From Polynucleobacter finlandensis (GTDB lineage Bacteria > Pseudomonadota > Gammaproteobacteria > Burkholderiales > Burkholderiaceae): a DNA stretch of 64,000 nt. The position numbers and the translations under genes are program-made. Of this stretch, positions 57,634-64,000 are shown piece by piece. The notes under the pieces were generated by a model. The model was given only the letters and a program-made list of their open reading frames with translations, searched no databases and was not told the DNA's origin. The DNA is taken from assembly GCF_018881755.1 (NCBI RefSeq), contig NZ_JACVPS010000008.1, positions 1 through 64,000 of the forward strand. Direction: 5' to 3'. The first letter of the stretch is position 1, and each line of letters begins with the position of its first letter.

Positions 57634-58416
57634 TCAAGGCAAAGGTATGGAAAAGATGGCTTTGAGTGTCAGTGAATCCGTGCTATTTGAAAAGCCCTTA
57701 CCAACGCCTGCCTGAAAAGAAATAGGTTTGCCATCGTAATACATCATCAGAAAGCCTAACTGCTGGGTATTTTGGTAATTAATCGGCTGGTTTATTTGAT
57801 TAAGATTTGAATAGTACTCAACGCCCAAGGCGAGCTGGGGAGTTACCTCTCGGGAAATTCGAGTAGCACTTGAAAAGTATGGGGCTTGATGCACATAAGG
57901 TTGAGATAGCGGCATATCAATAATAGGGTTAAATGAAATTAACCACTCATCAATATGCTTACCAATAATGAAACGCATTTCAGCGTTATAGCGTGACTCA
58001 TCAAATTGGGGTTGTACATTAGCAAGCTCAAGATTGGCGCCTGCGAAAAAACTATCACCCTTATCCTCCTGCAATGGCAACCATTTCATTCGAAGCTTGG
58101 TAGCGGCATACTGAAATTTATTGTCGTAGTTAACGTAAGAAATATAGAGTCCCGCCTCAAGATCGTGACCTAAACCATAAGCAAACTCTGGCGTCACACG
58201 AACACCGTTGTTATTCATGACCTCACCAGGATAACCTGGGGTCTGAATCCCTCTGGGCGTGCTATTTACATGGAGTTCAAGACTTGACTCGCCTTTAGCA
58301 TTAATCTCGTCATCGTAGACTTGGATTTCATCCTGCAACACTGCATGAGCAATGAAGGGGGTCAAAGCCAAACTGGCTATGAAGAGGATTCGAAGGAAAC
58401 ATCTTTGCATCAACAT
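57634..58416 (-). CDS. Putative outer-membrane beta-barrel protein
   Basis: A 260-residue exported protein (signal about 1-23, cut after AHA) with alternating hydrophobic strands throughout (LELHVNSTP, GLYISYVNY, FFAGANLELANV, FRFIIGKH-like, LALGVEYYSNL, ISFQAGVGKGF). It ends in IFSIPLP rather than a classic terminal Phe. I do not recognise a named family. An earlier TTG is open, but ATG at 58416 gives a better signal. It follows the class II aldolase by about 20 bases and shares its transcript with the aldolase and TctC genes, which suggests an envelope role, perhaps uptake of the same compound. Confidence 0.65.
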   Translation of the reverse strand: MLMQRCFLRILFIASLALTPFIAHAVLQDEIQVYDDEINAKGESSLELHVNSTPRGIQTPGYPGEVMNNNGVRVTPEFAYGLGHDLEAGLYISYVNYDNKFQYAATKLRMKWLPLQEDKGDSFFAGANLELANVQPQFDESRYNAEMRFIIGKHIDEWLISFNPIIDMPLSQPYVHQAPYFSSATRISREVTPQLALGVEYYSNLNQINQPINYQNTQQLGFLMMYYDGKPISFQAGVGKGFSNSTDSLTLKAIFSIPLP

Positions 58417-58437
58417 GATGCAAGAGTTTAGCAACGA

Positions 58438-59247
58438 TTAAGGTTTCTTGACGCGCTCACTCCAAAGCTGCCATGGGCGGCCAATGGTCTTCTCGATAGT
58501 CTCTTGGGAGATGGTGGCTTCTGCCGGGGTGAGATATTGAACATTGCCCATCTTCATAGCCTCTGCCTGAATGCTGGCATTCTGAATGGCGTAGACCGAC
58601 CGAAAGACGACCTTCTTAATCGAGTCAGCTCCCGCAGCATAACCATGACCACGCATCAGAACAAAATACTGCAAACCCATGGTTTTTGATAAAGCATCGC
58701 CCAAATCATTATTGCTAATAAACATGTCTGTGTCAGGACTAGGCTTAGCAAAATTACGGATCTCAAATATCGGCGCACCCTCACCTAAGAATGCACTCAT
58801 GTGATACACCGGCTTCAAGGTAGTGCCTGTCATACCAAAAGGTAAGATTGGTGATGCATGACCATGAATCACTGAATTAATATCGGGACGGTTACGCAAA
58901 ATCCCACTATGAATAAAGCGCTCCCCATAGGCGGTGCGAGTATCTCCATTGAGCGCTTTGCCATTCATATCAAACTCAATAATGTCCTCAACGGTTACGA
59001 CCGATGGAGCAACGCTTCTAGCTAAGAAGAAGGTATTTGGATTGCTAGGATTACGAACGCTAATATGGCCGTAGCCATCAACGACATTCTGGTCATACAT
59101 AATATGGTTTGCTAGGACTAGCTCCTCGACCGCCGTCTTTACGGCAGGAGACGCGGCCATTTGCTCTTGCACTGTAGCCGCCTGTATCGATATGGATACC
59201 AAAAACGATACAGATAGAAAGCCATTAAGGATGCTGAGATTTTTCAT
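58438..59247 (-). CDS. Class II aldolase/adducin-family protein with signal peptide
   Basis: A 269-residue protein with a Sec-like signal (about 1-23, cut after QAA) before a class II aldolase domain: GYGHISVRNP, the FIHSGILRNRPDINSVIHGHASPILPFGMTG block (zinc His pair HGH), and LMRGHGYAAGADSI with the third His. Family members are zinc-dependent aldolases/epimerases or decarboxylases and normally cytoplasmic, so an exported version is unusual. The start overlaps the stop of the upstream TctC (TAATG), suggesting both handle one compound in the periplasm. The actual reaction is unknown. Confidence 0.82.
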   Translation of the reverse strand: MKNLSILNGFLSVSFLVSISIQAATVQEQMAASPAVKTAVEELVLANHIMYDQNVVDGYGHISVRNPSNPNTFFLARSVAPSVVTVEDIIEFDMNGKALNGDTRTAYGERFIHSGILRNRPDINSVIHGHASPILPFGMTGTTLKPVYHMSAFLGEGAPIFEIRNFAKPSPDTDMFISNNDLGDALSKTMGLQYFVLMRGHGYAAGADSIKKVVFRSVYAIQNASIQAEAMKMGNVQYLTPAEATISQETIEKTIGRPWQLWSERVKKP

Positions 59248-60221
59248 TATTCAACCTTGCCAATTTTCTTTACTACGTTAACCATCTGTGCGGACTCTTT
59301 ATCCCAATACACTTTAAAGTCTGGGGCATCCATATATTGAATCGGGCTACCAGCACCATTGATGACGGTACGCACGCGCTCATCATTCGCCGCTAATTTA
59401 GCAGCTTCACGCAATTTGTTGGTAATTGCCTCGGGAGTAGCGCTAGGCACAAATAGTCCAGCCCATTGCGCAAACTCAACCTTAACGCCCATCTCTTTAA
59501 AACTAGGGACTTCAGGCATGCTCGCAAGACGACCGTCACCCCAGTGAGCTAAGGCACGCACTTTTCCCGCTTTAATCTGCTGCACGATGGAAGAAGGACC
59601 AGTAGCAATAGCATCTACCTGCCCGCCTAATAAGCCCACAATCGCTGGGCCAGCACCCGTATAAGGAATATGCACCATATAAAACTTCTCAGAGGATTTG
59701 AGTATCTCCATTGGGACGTGCATAGTGCCGTAGTTTCCGGATGAACCGAAATTATATTTACCTGGATTGGCGCGCATATCGGTCACGAATGACTTGTAAT
59801 CTTTCCACGGACTATCTGCCCTCACAACCAACACGGTTGGATCGGCAGTAAATCGTGCAATTGGCTTGAGTTGGTTTAACTGAAAAGACTGCTCACGCCC
59901 TACGATCTTATCGGCCTCGGGAATGATAGAAATTGAAGAGAGAGCCATCAAAATGGTGTAGCCGTCAGGCTTAGATTTAGCAACCGCCGCCATGCCGATA
60001 CCACCGCCAGCCCCCGCTTTGTTTTCTACAATCACCGGTTGCCCCAAAATACGAGTCATCGCCTCAGCAACAGGTCGCCCTACGGCGTCAGCAACCCCCC
60101 CAGGTGGAAATGGCACCACCATGGTGATCGAGTGGCTTGGCCAGGCATCTTGGGCGATAGAAAGCCCAGAAAAGAATGTCAAACTGGCAAGTAATAGTAT
60201 TGCTGTGATTGTTTGTCTCAT
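59247..60221 (-). CDS. TctC (Bug) family periplasmic solute-binding protein, copy 4
   Basis: A 324-residue exported binding protein (signal about 1-23, cut after SIA). Bug motifs: VVPFPPGGVADAVGRPVAEAM, NKAGAGGGIGMAAVAKSKPDGYTILMALSS, NFGSSGNYGTMHVPMEILK and IPYTGAGPAIVGLLGGQV. Translationally coupled (TAATG) to the exported class II aldolase, the only TctC here with such a tight partner. Ligand unknown. Confidence 0.93.
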   Translation of the reverse strand: MRQTITAILLLASLTFFSGLSIAQDAWPSHSITMVVPFPPGGVADAVGRPVAEAMTRILGQPVIVENKAGAGGGIGMAAVAKSKPDGYTILMALSSISIIPEADKIVGREQSFQLNQLKPIARFTADPTVLVVRADSPWKDYKSFVTDMRANPGKYNFGSSGNYGTMHVPMEILKSSEKFYMVHIPYTGAGPAIVGLLGGQVDAIATGPSSIVQQIKAGKVRALAHWGDGRLASMPEVPSFKEMGVKVEFAQWAGLFVPSATPEAITNKLREAAKLAANDERVRTVINGAGSPIQYMDAPDFKVYWDKESAQMVNVVKKIGKVE

Positions 60222-60320
60222 AGTATTAATTTAGTTATTATTTGATTTCTTTTATCCTACTACAGCTTTGAACAATACAACTGAGGGACGTCTAAGACGA
60301 GACCCCACCGGAGATAGACT

Positions 60321-61208
60321 ATGAAATACGCTGCATTTTCTTTACTAAGCGACCTGAGCAAAACCCGCGTTGGCTCCATCTCGGCTAATGGTAAAACTGT
60401 TGAAGAGTTGAATTTAGGTGTCGATGTCAGCGAAGACGGCATTGTTGCAATCTTGCGTGCAGACCTAGCTGGCAAATTACCCAAGCCAGTAGCTACCCAT
60501 GAATTTAGCGCCATTCGTTTATTGGCTCCAGTTCCAAGACCCAGAAGAAACATTTTTTGCGTTGGTAAAAACTATCACGAGCACGCCAAGGAGTTTTCCA
60601 ATAGCGGCTTTGATGGCAGTGCCAAGCCTGGTGAAGATATTCCGTCTCATGCAATCTTCTTTACTAAGCCACCAGAATCAGTCACTGGTCCTAACACCAA
60701 TGTGATTATCCCGACTGCAGTTTCAACTGCAATTGATTACGAAGCTGAATTAACTATCATTATCGGTAAAGGCGGAAAAGGCATTAGCGAGGCGGATGCT
60801 ATGAAACACGTGTGGGGTTACACCGCCATTAATGATGTGACAGCGCGCGACTGGCAGCAACGCCACAAACAATGGTTCCTCGGTAAAAGCTTTGACACCT
60901 TCTGTCCCATGGGTCCTTGGGTTGTGACGGCCGATCAGGTCAACGCCGAAGATATATCAGTCAAATGCTGGGTGAATGGCGAATTGCGTCAGAACTCCAA
61001 TACCAAAGATTTGATTTTTGATATTCCCAATATGATTGCCACTGTTTCTGCTGGCATTACCCTCTACCCTGGTGACATCATTGCTACAGGCACCCCAGTT
61101 GGTGTTGGCATTGGTTTCAAACCACCAAAGTATTTAGTAAACGGCGATGTGGTTGTCGTTGAAATGGGTGGTATTGGAAAATTAGAAAATACTTTTATTG
61201 CTGAGTAA
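60321..61208 (+). CDS. Fumarylacetoacetate hydrolase family protein (295 residues), copy 3
   Basis: A cytoplasmic FAH-fold hydrolase. It has an N-terminal domain (about 1-70), NIFCVGKNYHEHAKEFSNSG, metal ligands in IDYEAELTIIIGKGGKG, VTARDWQQRHKQWFLGKSFDTFCPMGP and GTPVGVGIGFKPPKYLVNGD. The RDWQ/GKSFDT blocks match acylpyruvate hydrolase-like enzymes. A GGAG site supports the ATG. Divergent from the TctC-aldolase-barrel operon across a 99-base gap that must contain both promoters; it ends at a good terminator. Confidence 0.88.
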   Translation: MKYAAFSLLSDLSKTRVGSISANGKTVEELNLGVDVSEDGIVAILRADLAGKLPKPVATHEFSAIRLLAPVPRPRRNIFCVGKNYHEHAKEFSNSGFDGSAKPGEDIPSHAIFFTKPPESVTGPNTNVIIPTAVSTAIDYEAELTIIIGKGGKGISEADAMKHVWGYTAINDVTARDWQQRHKQWFLGKSFDTFCPMGPWVVTADQVNAEDISVKCWVNGELRQNSNTKDLIFDIPNMIATVSAGITLYPGDIIATGTPVGVGIGFKPPKYLVNGDVVVVEMGGIGKLENTFIAE

Positions 61209-61250
61209 GTATTTTTCACAAGCTTCTTCTGCATTGAAGATTAATGATGT

Positions 61251-61275
61251 AAAAAGCCACCCGAGGGTGGCTTTT
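61251..61275. terminator. Bidirectional terminator after the third FAH gene
   Basis: AAAAAGCCACC (61251-61261) pairs with GGTGGCTTTTT (61265-61275) around a short CGA-type loop, with T-rich sequence beyond. It lies between two convergent FAH-family genes. Confidence 0.9.
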
Positions 61276-61307
61276 TATTTGCGCAACTTTTCTGAGCTAT
61301 TTGAGTA

Positions 61308-62351
61308 TTAGCCCAAAGTAAATTGTAGGTCGCCCAACTTCTCAATACGGCTAACAATCTTGTCACCCTTCTTGAGCCAGACTTGCTTGTCTTTTGGCAT
61401 ACCAGCAATCACACCCTGAGGTGTACCTGTAAAGACAATATCTCCTGGCTCTAGAGTCCAATAAGTACTGATATAAGACAACATCTTTTGAGTGTTGTGA
61501 ATAAAGTCAGCCGTATTGGAATTCTGGCGCATTTCACCATTCACAAGTGTCTGTACCTGAAGCTTATTCGGATCCCCCACTAAGTCTGCTGTCACCATAT
61601 AAGGCCCAATCGGTGCGTATTGATCTAAGGTTTTACCAATCATCCACTGACCACTTGGCAACTCCAACTGCAGGTCCCGTGATGAGAAGTCATTTGAGGT
61701 GCAATAACCAGCAACATAACTGAGAGCATCAGACATTGGAACGTTACGCATCTGCTTGCCAATGACAATCAAGAGCTCAGTCTCGTAGTCCAGCTTATAT
61801 GAAACCTCTGGAGGAGGAATTTGCAATAAGCAGTTATGGGCTGCAAGACTGTTGTTGTACTTATTGAACAGTGGCGGGACACGGGGATGTGCCATCCCTA
61901 CTTCGTCAGCATGGGCGCGATAGTTCAAGCCAACACAGACAATCTTTCCAGGATTCTTAAACAGACGTCCAAAGGTAATGTCGGATTCCTTTAAATAAGG
62001 AACGCCTGACTTATCTGCACTGGCAACTACTTTATTAAAGCCTGCTGCATTTCCCTCTTGCAACAACTGATCGAGCGTTAAGGGTGCAGCGATCTTCATT
62101 TTTTTAGCAACCGCGCGCACATCAATCACACCTTTGGGGGTAACGACACCTAGAGTCTCAGATCCATCAGCATTCTGAATCGAAAGAATCTTGCTGTTCT
62201 TAACCATTTCGCGAGGGCCTGTATAAACATCCCCTCCCCACACTGAAGTTTGGTGTGCGGATGCATCTTGCATCACGCCCATAGTGGATGCTGCAACAAG
62301 ACCTGCACCAGCCGCTGAGGCTGTTTTCATAAACTGACGACGAGAACTCAT
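61308..62351 (-). CDS. Tat-exported fumarylacetoacetate hydrolase family protein
   Basis: A 347-residue FAH-fold protein that starts with a twin-arginine signal (SRRQFMK, then a hydrophobic stretch, cleavage about residue 32 after ASA). The catalytic domain has KIVCVGLNYRAHADEVGM, metal ligands in KLDYETELLIVIGKQ, SSRDLQLELPSGQWMIGKTLDQYAPIGP and GTPQGVIAGMPKDKQ. Export by Tat means folding, and probably metal loading, in the cytoplasm. FAH-family hydrolases are nearly always cytoplasmic; a periplasmic one is unusual. AGGAG precedes the ATG. Confidence 0.87.
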   Translation of the reverse strand: MSSRRQFMKTASAAGAGLVAASTMGVMQDASAHQTSVWGGDVYTGPREMVKNSKILSIQNADGSETLGVVTPKGVIDVRAVAKKMKIAAPLTLDQLLQEGNAAGFNKVVASADKSGVPYLKESDITFGRLFKNPGKIVCVGLNYRAHADEVGMAHPRVPPLFNKYNNSLAAHNCLLQIPPPEVSYKLDYETELLIVIGKQMRNVPMSDALSYVAGYCTSNDFSSRDLQLELPSGQWMIGKTLDQYAPIGPYMVTADLVGDPNKLQVQTLVNGEMRQNSNTADFIHNTQKMLSYISTYWTLEPGDIVFTGTPQGVIAGMPKDKQVWLKKGDKIVSRIEKLGDLQFTLG

Positions 62352-62433
62352 TCTTATCTCCTATATTTTTATTAGAACTTCTAGAAAGATATTACCGCAG
62401 AAAAAAATGCGGTGGCGCAGCAAAATAAGGGGT

Positions 62434-64000
62434 CTATCCAAGTCCGTAGAAGACTGCTAAATGATAGGTAATGAATGAAGCCAGGTAAGCGAGGCCAAAG
62501 AGATAGCTCAGCATGATCGCTGGGATCTTCCAGCCACCAGTTTCACGCTTAACTGCTGCGATAGTGGAGAGGCACTGCGGGGCAAAGACAAACCATGCCA
62601 ACAAGGAAAGCGCTGTTGCCAAAGACCAGCTGGTAGAGATTAGCGGGATCAAAGCATCTGCTGCATCAGCGCTAGAGCTAGACAAGGCGTACACCGTTGC
62701 CAAAGAGCTCACCACTACCTCACGCGCAGCCATACCAGGAACCAGCGCAATACTGATCTGCCAGTTAAATCCGATCGGCGAAAAAACATGGGATAAAGCC
62801 TGTCCCAACATACCGGCAATACTGTATTGAATCGGTGAACCAGTAGCCCAATCGGGTGGCGTTGGGAAACTAGATAGAACCCAGAGCGCCACTGTCATGA
62901 TCAAAATAATTCCGCCAACCCGACGCAAGAAAATTTCAGCGCGTTGCCAGAGGCTAATGGCTAAATTTCCTAAACGGGGCATGTGATAGCTAGGCAACTC
63001 CATCATCAAGGCATTCATGCGGAATTGTTCGCTAGTGAAACGCTTCAAGATCCACGCAACACCCATGGCACCAAAAATGCCGGCGAGATAAAGCAAGAAT
63101 AAGACCAGTCCCTGCAGATCAATGCCCATCCACAGCTTTTGGTTTGGAATAAATGCTGAGATCAATAATGCATAAACCGGCAAACGTGCTGAACAAGTCA
63201 TCATTGGTGCAATCAAGATGGTGACTAAGCGATCGCGCGAATTAGAAATACTTCTAGTCGCCATAATCCCTGGAATAGCGCAAGCAAAGCTAGAGAGCAG
63301 CGGAATAAATGATCGGCCCGATAAGCCAACTGAACCCATCACGCGATCCAATAAGAATGCCGCACGCGGTAAATATCCAGACTCCTCCAACAGCAAGATG
63401 AAGAAAAACAAGATCAAGATTTGCGGCAGGAAAATGACGACCCCACCCAGACCAGCTAGCACGCCATTGATGAGTAAGCTGCGTAACCAATTATTAGGCA
63501 AGACTTCACCTAATAAACCACCGAAATATTCAATGGTGGTTTTAATCAGATCCATGGGCACGGTCGCCCAACTAAAGACCGCCTGGAATATGAAAAAGAG
63601 TAAGGCCGCCAGAATAATTGGGCCAATGATGGGATGCAGCAATACAGAATCCAGTCGATCGCTAAAACGATCAGGGATGATTTGATCCAAACCAAGACTT
63701 TTTAAAATTCTCTGAACTTGAATATTGTCAGATTCAGAATGGGCAATGTGTGAAGCTGCATTTTCTAAAGTAGCATCACTGGTGCCCGTGCGCAATGCAC
63801 TTAAATCTTTCCAATCCAATTGATTGAAAAACGATTTAATGCCATCAGCACCATCTGCCTGAATGCCAATACTGGTCAGCACTGGCAGACCAAGCTCCTT
63901 GGAAAGTGCATCAGTATTGATCTCTAGGCCTTGACGCTTGGCGATATCGAGCATATTCAAGACAACCATACAAGGCAGTCCCAAGCGCTTAGCAGCAAGA
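62434..64000 (-). CDS. feoB: Ferrous iron transport protein FeoB (5' end outside the window)
   Basis: The C-terminal part of FeoB, the inner-membrane Fe(II) transporter with an N-terminal GTPase. The coding frame remains open through the window edge, so the G1-G3 motifs lie beyond it. What is seen starts at the G4 motif (VVLNMLD), then the GDI-like region, and eight or more helices including two Gate motifs with Cys (FACAIPGIMATRS and FAPQCLSTIAAVKRETG). A TTG at 63984 is not the real start. The length to the edge is 522 codons. feoA, if linked, would be upstream, outside the window. Confidence 0.93.
   Translation of the reverse strand, partial: LAAKRLGLPCMVVLNMLDIAKRQGLEINTDALSKELGLPVLTSIGIQADGADGIKSFFNQLDWKDLSALRTGTSDATLENAASHIAHSESDNIQVQRILKSLGLDQIIPDRFSDRLDSVLLHPIIGPIILAALLFFIFQAVFSWATVPMDLIKTTIEYFGGLLGEVLPNNWLRSLLINGVLAGLGGVVIFLPQILILFFFILLLEESGYLPRAAFLLDRVMGSVGLSGRSFIPLLSSFACAIPGIMATRSISNSRDRLVTILIAPMMTCSARLPVYALLISAFIPNQKLWMGIDLQGLVLFLLYLAGIFGAMGVAWILKRFTSEQFRMNALMMELPSYHMPRLGNLAISLWQRAEIFLRRVGGIILIMTVALWVLSSFPTPPDWATGSPIQYSIAGMLGQALSHVFSPIGFNWQISIALVPGMAAREVVVSSLATVYALSSSSADAADALIPLISTSWSLATALSLLAWFVFAPQCLSTIAAVKRETGGWKIPAIMLSYLFGLAYLASFITYHLAVFYGLG

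Noticed and set aside
62394..62413. ACCGCA/TGCGGT hairpin after feoB as a terminator
   Set aside because: The A/T run is in the loop, not after the stem, and the stem is short.

Overview
The window looks like the chromosome of a free-living freshwater betaproteobacterium of the Burkholderiaceae, most likely Polynucleobacter or a close relative. The evidence is the Burkholderiales-type order folP-glmM-pstSCAB-phoU-phoB-phoR, the E. coli-like neighbourhood greA/yhbY/rlmE/ftsH/folP/glmM, moderate G+C by eye, tight ATGA/TAATG gene overlaps, and many orphan TctC (Bug) solute-binding proteins. Genes are dense: no gap between supported genes exceeds 300 bases. I saw no rRNA, tRNA, CRISPR array, insertion sequence or prophage.

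Region 1 (0-2.5 kb) holds a DUF2946-like small protein and a ZnuD-like TonB-dependent receptor, probably for metal uptake. Region 2 (2.5-20.6 kb) is a phosphate-starvation island and the most interesting part. It has a polyphosphate kinase 2, a divergent CYTH-domain protein translationally coupled to a two-gene chromate-type transporter, an OlsA-like acyltransferase, and, divergently, a four-gene set: PlcP-type phospholipase C, Agt-type glycosyltransferase, diacylglycerol kinase and OlsB-like N-acyltransferase. Then come exopolyphosphatase, a DUF2252 protein, a GDCCVxC zinc-ribbon protein, an MgtC-like protein, and the operon pstS-pstC-pstA-pstB-phoU-phoB-phoR. PhoB-box-like 11-bp direct repeats precede pstS, ppk2 and plcP (four units there), with a weaker set before ppx. 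Read together, the cell on phosphate starvation would take up phosphate (Pst), use polyphosphate (PPK2/Ppx), strip phosphate from membrane phospholipids (PlcP), rebuild the membrane with glycolipid (Agt) and probably ornithine lipid (OlsB/OlsA), and adjust diacylglycerol with DgkA.

Region 3 (20.6-37.6 kb) is housekeeping: glmM, folP, ftsH, rlmE, yhbY, a DUF4149 protein, greA, carB, carA, a propionyl-CoA synthetase, mltD, gloB, a methyltransferase and rnhA. Region 4 (37.6-44.7 kb) has an RND efflux pair sitting between rnhA and dnaQ, then a tartrate dehydrogenase-like enzyme and a SprT-like protein.

Region 5 (44.7-62.4 kb) is a catabolic and accessory region. It holds an amidase, four orphan TctC binding proteins, four fumarylacetoacetate-hydrolase-family proteins (one with a twin-arginine signal), an old yellow enzyme, methylmalonate-semialdehyde dehydrogenase, a lipoprotein alpha/beta hydrolase, a SemiSWEET and a signal-peptide-bearing class II aldolase. 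It also has a four-gene module of unknown function (two DUF6644 membrane proteins, a secreted protein, a DUF6152 protein). The window ends inside feoB.
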